Shown in pieces: positions 25,018 to 35,645 of a stretch of DNA of 64,000 nt (position 1 is its first letter; every line of letters begins with the position of its first letter). The DNA is from Dugong dugon (Eukaryota; Chordata; Mammalia; Sirenia; Dugongidae), in contig CM057463.1 of the NCBI GenBank assembly GCA_030035585.1, positions 138,726,736 through 138,790,735 of the forward strand. The letters are read 5' to 3'. The notes below the pieces were generated by a model, which worked only from the letters and a program-made list of their open reading frames with translations, was not told the DNA's origin and made no database searches. A program made the position numbers and the translations under genes.

Positions 25018-25175
25018 AAAACCTGGTGGCACAGTGGTTAAGAGTTCAGCTGCTAACTGAAAGGTTGCAGCTTGAATCTACCAGGTGCTCCTTGGAAACC
25101 CTATGGGGCGGTTCTGCACTGTCCTATAGGGTCGCTGTGAGTCGGAATTGACAGCAGTCGGTTTGGTTTTTTGGT
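25018..25175 (+). repeat. AfroSINE (second of a tandem pair)
   Basis: AACCTGGTGGCACAGTGGTT head and GTCGCTGTGAGTCGGAATTG tail. It lacks the AGAAAGATGTGGC centre of its neighbour, so it is a different subtype. The third target copy TTATGTACTAGG follows at about 25176. Confidence 0.9.
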
Positions 25176-25454
25176 TATGTACTAGGTATCATTCTAAGTA
25201 CTTTACTAGTATCTCTTTTAGTCATCACAAAAACACTCCAAGGTTGGTATTCTTATCATCCTTATCATCATACTCATTTACAAATAAGGAAATAGACATG
25301 AAAAAAAGTTAAGGAACTTGTTTAAAGTGACAGACTAAGACTCAAGGCTTAATAGTCAAGATACAGAGCCGTGCTCTAATCACAAGGCCACACTGTCTCT
25401 CTTGACCACAAGAAGACTCAAGTCACAGATGAAAGGAATTATTTATCAGAGGTA

Positions 25455-27034
25455 GTTTCCTCTATTGCATGTTCTGTGTTTGGCTTAACTTCCTTCCTAA
25501 TTTCTTGAAGAGTTCCATGTATTAATCTTTTGTATTCTGCCTCTGGTAATTCCAAGAAATTTTCATCCTCTGGAAAAATTCTAGATTCTTTATTTTGGGA
25601 ACTTGCTGAAGCCATCATGGATTGCCTCTTTATGTGGTTTGATATTGACTGTTGTCTCTGAGCCATCAATAAGTTATTATATTGACTTATTTTATGTTTG
25701 CTTACTGTGTCCTAGCTTCTTGTTTTGTTTTGATATGCCCTAATAGGCTGCTCGTATGAGCTAGTTAGATTATTGGCACCTTTGAAGCTCTAATGTCCTT
25801 GTCACCAGGTGGTTAGATCTGTTAGTAGGTATGTGAGTGCAGGAGTCCACCCACTCCTCCTGTGTGGATTCAGCTCAGGTGCCCAGGTAGATAGCCACCA
25901 AGTGTGTGGTGTAGGCTCTCACTTAGAGTCTTAGATAGGTATGGGTGATTGGTGTAGGCACAGGCATCTGGCTGCAGCAGGGGGACACACTCTGAGCAAG
26001 GCAGGCGGCTGATGGCCACCCCCGAGTGTCCAGGAGGAAGACGTGTCCCTGCTCCCTAGAGTGCATAGGCAGGTGGCTTTTGCAGCTGGACTATGAGCAC
26101 CTAATGCTGATGGCTGTAAGGACTGAGGGGCATCTCTTATTCATGGGCTCCTATCACAGGTGGCTAGGTGGTGTGGGTGGAGCTACCAGTCTTCAGGCCC
26201 CTGATGTGGGTAGGTGAAGACCCTGCTTAATGGGCAGAGCAGTGTCAAATGTCAAGAACCTGCCACTTCACAGCTGAAACAGCTGAAATTAGAGTTCCAG
26301 TATATACCCTGTTGTACTGCGGTGATGAGGGCCTACGCTGTTGAGATGGGCCCACAGAAGTCTGTGCAGTGGGAAAGGCATTCAAAGTCCGTGGATGGAT
26401 CCCTTATGCCTTTGCCTAGGCAAAGGAGCTGTGCCTACCGTGGGTTCCTGGCTTAGGGGAGCCAGCAGTTTATTTTTCCCCGTTTGTTAACTTGTTCACT
26501 CTCCAAGGCAGGGAGAATGGCTCCCGGCATGTGACAGATCCTACTTCCTGCCCAGGGGACTCAGCAATTGCCGAAGCCGGTCCAGAACCCAGTGCAGCGC
26601 AGGGAGCAGGGAGGTAAATGGGAGAGATGTTTTTGATCGGCGCGGTAGGCCGTATGCAATTACCTATCTTTCGCCGGATAGAGGGCTGCTTCTCACTGGT
26701 TCTGGGTGGCTGTGTAGACTCTCAACGGCTGGGTGTCTCCCAGTGCAGAAAACGCGCCTCCCGAGCACCATTGCTTGCCTACGTCACCGCTCACCCTCCA
26801 GGTGATCAGGCCTGAAGAGCTCAGACTCTCACCGGGTCAGGTCTGGCAAATCCTCTCTGCTTCCAAACAGTGTCTCCCTCTCCCTGCCATTCAGTCTGGT
26901 TCCTCAACTCTGCCTTTGATGTTCAGGGCTCCCAGACTGCCATGTATAATTTTGAATCACTTGTTTTTTCTGGTCTTTGTTGTAAGAGGGTCTACCAGAA
27001 GCGTCAGACTACTTGGCCGTCTTGGCCCTGCCCC
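25455..27034 (-). mobile_element. L1 5' region (5'UTR and start of ORF1), antisense, no 3' end
   Basis: The reverse strand begins at 27034 with GGGGCAGGGCCAAGACGGCC, an L1 5' start that is also found at 59143 in this window. About 1.36 kb of GC-richer 5'UTR follows, then an ORF at 25669-25439 of 76 codons. This starts MMAQRQQSISNHIK and contains ENFLELPEAEYKRLI, resembling the start of an L1 ORF1 protein. The element is flanked by a perfect 11-bp repeat TATCAGAGGTA (25444-25454 and 27035-27045). No reverse transcriptase, 3'UTR or poly-A is present. The ORF1 assignment is by resemblance only. Confidence 0.72.
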
Positions 27035-27146
27035 TATCAGAGGTAATAAACTTTATTCTTAGGAATGATTCAAAAGTTAGTTTAAACTTTCTAAATCAAA
27101 GTGAGAAATATTGAAAAATCTTCTTAGAATTTGGTAGCTCCAAGTG

Positions 27147-27300
27147 ATGTTGTTGTTAGCTGCCCTTGAGTCTGCCCCCGACTCATGGCCATTGTTTGCA
27201 CAATGAAACGAAATGCTGCCGGGTCCTGTGCCATCCCCATGATTGGCTGTGGATTGGACTGTTGCACTCCATAGGCTTTTCAATGACTGCTTACAACTCC
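27147..27300 (-). repeat. tRNA-Gly-headed SINE, 3' part, antisense
   Basis: GTTGTTGTTAGCTGCCCTTG at the left with CGACTCATGGCCATTG and GGGTCCTGTGCCATCCCC matches the tail half of the Gly-headed SINE/RTE 3' sequence. The tRNA head is missing. Confidence 0.6.
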
Positions 27301-27341
27301 ATAAATGGTATGGCAAAGCTCATCATTTTGCTAGTTACTAT

Positions 27342-27533
27342 TGGACCCCTAGATGGTGCAAACTCGACTACTAGCTAAAAGGTTGGCAGTTCAGACCCTC
27401 CCAGAGGCACCTTGGAAGACGAGCCTGTCGATCAGTTTTTAAAAGGTCACAGCCTTGAAAACCTTATAGAGCAGTTCTACTCTGCATACATACATAGTTT
27501 CGCCACAAGTCGAAACTGACTTGACAGCAACAA
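27342..27533 (+). repeat. AfroSINE, diverged
   Basis: GGACCCCTAGATGGTGCAAA head, CTAAAAGGTTGGCAGTTCAG box, AAAAGGTCACAGCCTTGAAA centre and GTCGAAACTGACTTGACAGC tail. Confidence 0.82.
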
Positions 27534-27856
27534 AGAGCAACACTGACTAAAATACTCGCAATGCGCTAAACTGAATACCACAAACACCCACCACTTCCAA
27601 CCAACTAGCATAATATATTATTAAATCTGTACTGATTTACACCAGGTAAATTAAGAAAAAAGAGAATGATGATGAGAAGAAAGCCCTCCAATTGTTATAA
27701 TAATAATGCAGAAAAAATGTTCCCAAGAATTTTAAGTTAAATTTTAAAAGCCATGATTTTATTTAGTGAAAGCAATAGGTAACCATTTCTAAAACAAAAT
27801 TCATGTATTCTTAGGTGAAGTAATACATGTAAATACTGAGCATACAGATGTATACT

Positions 27857-28140
27857 TTGTAGTGCTTAAGATTGTGGACTCTGGGGCCATGTTGCCTACA
27901 TCTGAATCCCAGGTCTGCCTCTTGCTAGCTGGGAGACTTTAGCTAAATTATTCAGCCTCTCTGTGCCTCAGAAGCCTGAGCTGTAAAATGGAGATGATAG
28001 TAGGTCTAACTCATGGTTGTTATGAAGATTAAATGAATTGGTATGTGTTATTACTGTAGAACAACACCTGACAGAAAGTATTCAATACAAGTTACCTATC
28101 AATATTAGTATAATGGGTGCTCAATAAATAATAGGTACTA
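27857..28140 (+). repeat. MIR SINE
   Basis: AGTGCTTAAGATTGTGGACT, CCCAGGTCTGCCTCTTGCTA, CTCTCTGTGCCTCAG, TGTAAAATGGAGATGATAG and a final GGGTGCTCAATAAAT. Confidence 0.85.
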
Positions 28141-29586
28141 TTTCAAAAACTTCCAAGGAGGAAGCACACACATATGCACAACAATTAAACTGTGTTCTCT
28201 GTTGATATGAATCCCAGTTTAAGAGACCTACCACAGCTAACACAGAAAAAGTGGAAGCGTGTCAATCTAAATCTCATAGTGGCGTAACAAATCTATCCCC
28301 AGGAGTCTTTTACTGAGACATCTTTTTTTTTTTTCTTGTCTACTTTTTTCTTCTTACTGAAGTTTTATGTCTATATTCTTCAGTATCCATTCTGTTTATC
28401 AATTTTTCTTTTTGCTTTGTCTTCAAAGCATTGTTGTAGTGGTATTCAAAGATGAGATCAGGATTCAAAAAAAAATGGGTTAAGGATAGAGTTCAGTATT
28501 AAAAAAAATAAACTCAGCATCAGCTTTGAGATTCAAGTACAAAGGTACTGTATTCAATTCAAAGCGCCGCCGACCGCCATTAAATAGAACAAGTGTGGTG
28601 TACTTTTAACAGCAAAGGAGAACTCTTATGGGGAAATGCTTGTAAATCAAGTATATTCTCAAAATAGAATAGTTGGTATCTCGAGCAAGGTTCTAGTAGG
28701 ACAGTTGAAGCTTAAGTAGGCCTATCATGAAGGAAGTGGAAGAGTTAGCAACCCTACCCCCGAGACTACCCCAATTCTGACCTGCAGCAGTTGGGGCTCT
28801 GACAGAAGCTGGCTGACCTCTGAAAGGCGCAGCAGACAGCTGCTCTTATCCCTCCACTCCAACGCTGTCCTGGGACAAAGGGTCAGCAACCTGGCCTTTT
28901 TAGAGTAATTGATCCCCTTGCCTGAGAAGTGTGATCAGCTTCCAAAAACAGAAAGAGCGAAACCTAGGCCTGAGCAGAGCAAACTCCCAGGTCTTAGGGC
29001 AAAAGATGAAAAACAATATTTCCAGAAACTGAGTGAGTGCTGTAGGGAGGAACCTAAAATTCCAGCTGCATTTCAAACCCAGGGAATTTTTGTGGGTTTG
29101 CTGGTACTTCTAGAATCCTTCTGAGTCAGAAGCAGAAGTCAGGACTGGTCTTTAAGAGAATAAAACGAAAACAAGCTGAGATTCTGAAAATTTTATCTTA
29201 ATCCAAAATAGCTCTCTTTTCAAGTACAATTCCATTGATTTAGGTGAGTTTCCTTTTGTACCATGTAATTACATTTTTCTTTTAAAAAAAAAGTAGCTCT
29301 CTTTCTTGCATTGTATACTTCTTAATTCTTTTTCTCTTAGCATATCTCAGATTAATAAGGAAATGCTCACAAACCAACCTCTAGAGCTAAGAATCGCTAA
29401 AGAATGGGCTGGACTATTATTTATAAAATGTTGATTTAAGATATCATACCCAATCCTTCCACAGTTAGAGCTTTTCTTTTTAAATTATACTCAGTATATT
29501 GATATTCTGGTCCATTTGGACTACTTATTAAATCTTATCAGATTGTGCTGATTATAATTCTTCATATAAGATCAAAAAACCATTCC

Positions 29587-29740
29587 AAACCCATTGCTGT
29601 CAGGTTGATTCTGATGCATAGCAACTGTATAGGACAGGGTGGAACTGCCCCATAGGGTTTGCAAGGAGTGGCTGGTGGATTCAAACTGTCAACCTTTTGG
29701 TTACAGCCGAATGCTTAACCACTGCGCCACCAGGGCTCCC
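29587..29740 (-). repeat. AfroSINE, antisense, with TSD
   Basis: CAAACCCATTGCTGTCAGGT start and CACTGCGCCACCAGGGCTCC end. Flanked by CATATAAGA at 29563-29571 and 29740-29748, extended with one mismatch to CATATAAGA(T/C)CA. Confidence 0.9.
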
Positions 29741-29835
29741 ATATAAGACCAACATGGGCCAAATAGATATTGAATTCTACATGATGAAATGTCCACTGAA
29801 ATGTCGCTATTGTGGGTAGTGTTATTGAAAAGCCT

Positions 29836-29946
29836 AGCAAATCTACTTCAGAAAAATAAGCCGTTGAAAACCCAATAGAGCATAGTTCTTCCCTGACACA
29901 AATGGGGTCACCACAAGTTGGAGTTGACTCGATGGCAACTGGTTTC
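29836..29946 (+). repeat. AfroSINE 3' fragment, GGAGTCC subtype
   Basis: Only the centre and tail are present: GCAAATCTACTTCAGAAAAA through GGGGTCACCACAAGTTGGAG to CGATGGCAACTGGTTT. Confidence 0.75.
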
Positions 29947-30162
29947 GTTATTTGTTTTTTTAGTATTACTAAAATAAAAGGCAAAGAAAAATGTATCATT
30001 TAGACCTCTTGATTTAAATTTTACATTTCAATTCACCAAGTATTTTGATTTCCTTTGCATTCAGCAAATGGTTGCCTCATAGTGTTCTAACACACAGCTT
30101 TTCTAACTTCTGTCGGGAAATTAAGATCCCTGCCCCACTTAGAAATTCTAGAGGAAAATTAA

Positions 30163-30345
30163 GAGCCCTGGTGGCGCAATGGTTAAAGTGTTCAACTGCT
30201 AACCGAGAGATCAGTGGTTCGAAACCACTAGCAGCTCTGAGGGAGAAAGATGTGGCAGTCTGCTTCCTTAAAGATTTACAGTTTTGGAAGCCCTGTGGGG
30301 TTGCTATGAGTCAGAATCGACTCCACGGAAGTGGATTTGGTTTTG
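30163..30345 (+). repeat. AfroSINE (first of a pair)
   Basis: GAGCCCTGGTGGCGCAATGG head with box B GGTTCGAAACC, GAGAAAGATGTGGCAGTCTG centre and ATGAGTCAGAATCGACTCCA tail. The CCTATAGGG core block is deleted. Confidence 0.9.
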
Positions 30346-30357
30346 GCCCCGCCTTAA

Positions 30358-30558
30358 GGGGCCCTGGTGGTGTAGTGGTTAAAGTACTTGGCTGGTAACC
30401 GAAAGGCTGGTGATTTGAACCTAACAGCCACTCCATGGAGAAAAGATGCAGCAATCTGCTACCTTAAAGATTACAGCCTTGGAAACTATGTGGCAGTTCT
30501 ACTCTGTCCTATAGGGTTGCTGTGAGTCAGAATGGACTCCAAGGCAACAAGTTTTTTG
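30358..30558 (+). repeat. AfroSINE (second of a pair) with TSD
   Basis: GGGGCCCTGGTGGTGTAGTG head to ACTCCAAGGCAACAAG tail. Flanked by GGCCCCGCCTTA (30346-30357) and GGCCCCACCTTA (30559-30570), a 12-bp duplication with one mismatch. Confidence 0.9.
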
Positions 30559-31315
30559 GCCCCACCTTAGAAATTCTGATTTAGCAGGTCTGGGGGTGGC
30601 CCAGGAATTTGTATTTGTAACATACACTCCAGGTGATTCTGATGCTAATGGACTGTGAACCACACTTTGAAAAACACTTTTCTAACACACAAACACTTAA
30701 CCCAACTTTAGAAACCATACATAGTTTTCCAGTTCATCCAGTCAGGGACAGTCAGACTTGTAAAGTACACCTACTTTCAAATGATCTTGTATCTTGTCAA
30801 GTCTGAGCAGGCATTAAAATGCAGGCCAGACTGACTTTACTATGAGCATCCAGGAGATGGCAGCAAACCCTCTTCCGCTCTCGGAAAGTGCTCCACAGGC
30901 AACCGTTCTAAAGCTTGTTGGATAAAATTTGCTTTGAACATTTTGTGTGTTTATTTAATAGAAGAGTAAAGGAGGCCTTGAGACATGATTTTATCTCACC
31001 CCCTGCTAATAATCAAGGCTCAATATAAATATCTCTAGGAATAGAATGATACAATTTTATAACCTAGAGAAGGGGTTTTACAAAGTTACTTGGCTGTTTT
31101 TCTTTTCTCTGGGAAAAGATTGTATGACTTCCCTTGGCTGTAAGGCTCAAGGGTATGTTATCTTGAATCAAAAATTTTCTCATTAATAGCTAACTTAAAT
31201 CCCTCTGACAGTAATCAAAACATTCTTATTTTGGGATCTAGGCTAAAGGACAACTATGAAGCACTTTGAAATGAAAACAAATATGATTGTAAAAATGTTA
31301 AAACTAAAAAGAAGT

Positions 31316-32085
31316 TTCAATCGATATGTTGAGAAAATAATCTGAAGAGCTGGACTGTATGAAGAAGAACATGGCATCAGGATTGGAGGAAGACTCATTA
31401 ACAACCTGTGATATGCAGATGACACAACCTTGCTTGCTGAAAGGGAAGAGGACTTTAAGCACTTACTGACGAACCTCAGTATGGATTATGCCTTAACATA
31501 AAGAAAACAAAAATTCTCGTGACTGAGCCAATAAGCAACATCATGATAAACAGAGAAAATATTCAAGTTGTCAAGGATTTCTTTTTACTTGGATCCACAA
31601 CACCCATGGAAGCGGCTGTCAAGAAATCGAACAAGTCATGGTGTTTTCAATTGCCTCATATGCATGCAAAAGCTGGACAATGAATAAGGAAGCTCAAAGA
31701 AGAACTGATATCTTTGAATTATAGTGTTGGAGAAGAATATTGAATATAGCATGGACTACCAGAAGAATGAACAAATCTGTCTTGGAATTACAGCCAGAAT
31801 GCTCCACAGAAGTGAGAATGGCAAGATTTTGTCTCACATACTTTGGACACATTATCAGGAGGGACCAGTCCCTGGAGAAGGACGTTATGCTTGGTAAAGT
31901 AGAGGGGCAATGAAAGAGAGGAAGACCCTCAACAAGATGGATTGACACAGTGGCTGCAACGATGGGCTCAAGCATAGCAAGAATTGTGAGGATGGTGCAG
32001 GAGTGGGCAGAGTTTAGTTCTATTGTACTAACTGTCGCTAACTCGGAACCGACTCGAAGGCACCTAACAACAATGACAAAAACAT
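31316..32085 (+). mobile_element. RTE-type LINE, 3' fragment, decayed
   Basis: Starts within the reverse-transcriptase region: a YADDTTLLAE sequence can be read from 31412, directly after an in-frame TGA (31409-31411). It runs through GACTGAGCCAATAAGCAACA, GGACACATTATCAGGAGGGA and GGAGAAGGACGTTATGCTTG to the 3' end GAACCGACTCGAAGGCACCT followed by AACAACAATGAC. No open frame remains. It is homologous to 33760-35310 minus the nested L1 there. Confidence 0.85.
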
Positions 32086-32564
32086 GCACTTTATGGACCA
32101 GAGTGATAAATCCTGGTATTTTTGTGTAAACTTAATGTTAATATGAACAAAATAGTGTGATGGGTTGACAAAGTGCAAAATCAGCCTGCTAAAATACTGG
32201 AAAATGTACAGAACAAATAGGTAAACCCACTCTAGCAGTTTTGTTCCCAACAAGAGTATTTTCAAACCTTTGAGGCAGTAAAATTTATTTCTAAGACAAA
32301 TAGGATGGTGACATGTCTGGAAGATCTGTAATATGAGATATATGGGTGTACATTTACCAATGAGGAAAAAAACTAAGAGGAAATTGGAGAGCTGGATATT
32401 TGCAGAAGTATGGTGTGGACGAGAGAGGGAAGGACTCCACCCGTCAAAAAAGAAAAAAAAAAAAGGACTAATGAATAGAAGTTACAAGGCAGTAAACATC
32501 AGTTCAACTTAAGAAACTTTTTCAAAACTTTGTAGAGAAGAGATGGAGAAGGAACTAACATGCA

Positions 32565-32790
32565 TATTGTACACATACAATATCAAGGCCTTTAATAAAA
32601 TACCTCATTTAATTCTCACAACAACCTTCTTTGGTGGAAATTATTCTCTCTTTCTTTTTTTTAATTTATAAGGAAACTATAGCTTAGAGAGGTTAAGAAA
32701 ATCATCCACACAGCTAGTAATGTGGCAGATCCAGCAGTTGAATCCAGGTCAATCTTTTTTCATATCTTGTGCTTTTCCCACTATAATGAC
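32565..32790 (-). repeat. MIR relic, antisense
   Basis: CACAACAACCTTCTTTGGTG, AAGGAAACTATAGCTTAGAG, AGGTTAAGAAAATCATC and TGAATCCAGGTC follow the antisense MIR order. Confidence 0.75.
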
Positions 32791-32849
32791 TATCGGGTAT
32801 GTTGTAAAAGAAATTTCTATACTTTATGAAAGCTTGATTAGAGTATTGC

Positions 32850-35310
32850 TAAGGAAGCTTAGTAAAGTATTATGATGAAATATACAAAGACCTGGGATTA
32901 GAAAACCAAAAGGGAAGAACACATTCAGCATTTCTCAAGCTGAAAGAATTGAAGAAAAAATTCAAGCTTCGAGTTGCAATACTGACAGATTCTACAGGAG
33001 AAATATTGAATGATGCAGGAAGCATCAAAAGAAGATGGAAGGAATACACAGAGTCACTGCACCATTTCAGGAGGTAGCATATGATCAAGAACTAATGGTA
33101 CTGAAGGAAGAAGTCCAAGCTGTACTGAAGGGAATGGGAAAAAATTGGGCTTCAGAAACTGGCAAAATACCAAATGAGATGTTTCAACAAACGGATACAG
33201 TGCTGGAGATGTTCACTCATCTATGTCGAGAAATTTGGAAGACAGTTATCTGGCCAAACAACTGGAAGAGATCCATGTTTGTGCCCATTTCAAAGAAAGG
33301 TGATCCAAAAGAATGCAGAAATTATCAATTAATATCACACACAAGTAAAATTGTGCTGGAGATCTTTTAAAAGTGGTTGCAGCAGTACATGAACAGGGAA
33401 CTGCCAGAAGTTCCAGCCGAACTCAGAAGAGGATGTGGAACAAGGGCTATCATTGCTGATGTCAGATGGATCCTGGCTGAAAGCAGAAAATACCAGAAAG
33501 ATGTTTACCTGTGTTTTATTGACTATGCAAATGCATTCAACTGTGTGGATTATAACAAATTATGGATAACATTGCAAAAAACAGGAATTCCAGAAGAATT
33601 AATTGTGCTCATGAGGAAACTGTGCATAGATCAAGAGACAGTCATTCAGGCCGAAAATATCAAAGGGATATCGCATGGTTTAAAATCAGGAAAGGTGTGT
33701 GTCAGGTGTAAGTATGTGTAAGTATGTGTGTAAGTATGGTGTATCCTTTCACCATACTAATTCAATCTCTATGCTGAGCAAATAATCCAAGAAACTGGGC
33801 TATATGAAGAAGAACACTGCATCAGGATTGGAGGAAGACTCATTAACAACCCGTGATATGCAGAGGACACAACCTTGCTCGCTGAAAGTGAAGAAGACTT
33901 TTAAGTACTTCTGAAGAAAATCGAAGACTACAGCCTTCAGTATGGATTGCCCCTCAACACAAGGAAAAGAAAAATCCTCACAAGTGAACCGATAAGCAGC
34001 ATCATGATAAACAGAGAAAATACTGACGCTGTCAAGGATTTCATTTTATTTGGATCCACAATCAATGCCCATGAAAGCAGCAGTCAAAAAATCAGACCAT
34101 GTATTGCAATGGGCAGATATGCTGCAAAAAAGCTCTTTAAAGTGTTGAAAAGCAAGGATGTCACTTTGAGAACTAAGGTGCTCCTGACCCAAGCCATGGT
34201 ATTTTCAATTGCCTCATATGCATGCAAAAGCTGGACAATGAATAAGGAAGACCGAAGAAGAATTGACATCTTTGATTTATGGTGTTGAAGAAGAATACTG
34301 AATATACCATGGACTACCAGAAGAACAAAGAAATCTCTCTTGGAAGAAGTACAGCCAGAATGCTCCTTAGTAGCAAGGATGGGGAGACTTCATCTCATGT
34401 ACTTTGGACATGTTATCAGGAGGGATCAGTCCCTGGAGAAGGACATCAAGCTTGGTAAAGTAAAGGGTCAGTGAAAAAGTGGAAGACCCCCTCAAAAGCT
34501 TGCAAGCAGCCATCTAAGATGCATCAATTTGTCCCAACCACCTGGAGTAAAGGAGAATGAAGAACACCAAAGACACAAGGAAAGTGGTAGCCCAAGAGAC
34601 AGATAAGGGCCACATAAACCAGAGACTTCATCAGCCTGAGACCAGAAGAACTAAATGGTGCCCGGCTACCACCAACGACTGCCCTGACAGGGAACACAGC
34701 AGAGAGTCCTGGATGGAGCAGGAGAAAGGTGCGGTGCAGAAAGGTGGGGTGCAGAACTCAAATTCTAGTAAGAAGACAAGGCTTAATGGTCTGAGATTGG
34801 AGGAACTCCGGAAAGCATGGCCCCTGTATTCTCTATCAGCCCAGAACTAAAACAATTTCTGAGGTCAACTCTTCAGACAGGGATTGGACTGGACTGTGGG
34901 ACATAAAGTGATACTCGTGAGGAGTGTGCCTCTTAGTCAAGTAGATACAAGAGACTAAATGGGCAGCTTCTGTCCAGAGGTAAGATGGGAAGGCAGAGAG
35001 GGTTAGGAGCTGGTTGAATGGACATGGGGAATCAGGGGTGGAAAGGAGCGGTGTGCTGTCACAGTATGGGGAGAGCAATTAGAGTCACATAACAATGTAT
35101 GCAAAAATTTTTGTATGGGAAAAAATAAAATAAATAAATAAAATTTTAAAAAAAGAGGAAGACCCTCAATGAGATGGATTGACGCAGTGGCTACAACGAT
35201 GGGCGCAAGCACAGCGAAAATTGTGAGGATGACACAGGACTGGACGGTGTTTCATCCTGTTGTATATAGGGTCGCTATGAGTCAGAACCGACTCGAGGGC
35301 ACCTAACAAC
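32850..35310 (+). pseudogene. RTE-type LINE reverse-transcriptase pseudogene with nested L1
   Basis: Most of the RT part of an RTE (BovB-like) LINE, on one reading frame. It reads MEGIHRVTAPFQE, then NWKRSMFVPISKKGDPKECR, then a stop (33368-33370), then ELRRGCGTRAI and CFIDYANAFNCVDYNKLW, which is RT motif A with the FID aspartate kept but later residues changed. After a further stop region comes a YAED form of the YADD motif (from 33857), preceded by TGA at 33854. The 3' tail is CGACTCGAGGGCACCTAACA plus ACAACAAC. An L1 3'UTR copy is inserted at 34496-35150. The start coordinate is approximate. It cannot encode a working enzyme. Confidence 0.87.
34496..35150 (+). mobile_element. L1 3'-end copy nested in the RTE
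   Basis: L1 3'UTR-like sequence (CCAACCACCTGGAGTAAAGG, TGGTGCCCGGCTACCACCAA, GGACTGTGGGACATAAAGTG, GCTGTCACAGTATGGGGAGA) ending in an A-rich tail. It interrupts the RTE 3' region at GGAAGACCCCCTCAA (34481-34495) / GGAAGACCCTCAA (from 35157), an imperfect target duplication. Its last 300 bp match 59510-59810. Confidence 0.8.
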
Positions 35311-35515
35311 AACAACATCCCTAAGATTTATAATTCTATGTATAAATGTCTTCTAAAACACATTCCAGTTTTTTTTTTTGAAGTTTTGTAAATGTTTTGA
35401 TAAAATCTAATTTTTTTTTAAAAAGTTCATTTAAAACTTGACTTAAGACAAAATGTATTTGTTCCTTACCACTTTTATTCCAGGATATTTGAGGGAAATA
35501 TATCTTTTTTCTAAT

Positions 35516-35645
35516 GAGTCCCTTGGTAGTACAAACAGTTTACATGCACAGCTGCTAGCTGAATGGTTGGAAGTTTGAGTACAATCATAGACACTTTGGA
35601 AGAAAGGCTTGGCGATCTGCTTGCAAAAAATCAGCCATTGAAAAT
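35516..35645 (+). repeat. AfroSINE 5' part, split copy
   Basis: GAGTCCCTTGGTAGTACAAA head through CTTGGCGATCTGCTTGCAAA to GCCATTGAAAAT, where an insertion begins. It continues at 37106. Confidence 0.85.

Larger units (their letters stand above)
24777..25405 (-). repeat. MIR relic holding two AfroSINEs
   Basis: ACTTACTATGTGCTA at 24780 continues as AGGTATCATTCTAAGTACTT at about 25183, then AAATAAGGAAATAGACATG and GAGCCGTGCTCTAATCAC. This is one antisense MIR opened by the two SINEs at 24797 and 25018. Confidence 0.7.
30131..30675 (+). repeat. MER5-type hAT relic split by two AfroSINEs
   Basis: GCCCCACTTAGAAATTCT before the SINEs, and TTAGAAATTCTGATTTAGCA with TGGGGGTGGCCCAGGAATTT and CAGGTGATTCTGATGC after them, match the MER5A non-autonomous hAT family as I remember it. 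Confidence 0.6.

Noticed and set aside
30045..30398. ORF of 117 codons
   Set aside because: Most of it is AfroSINE sequence read through.
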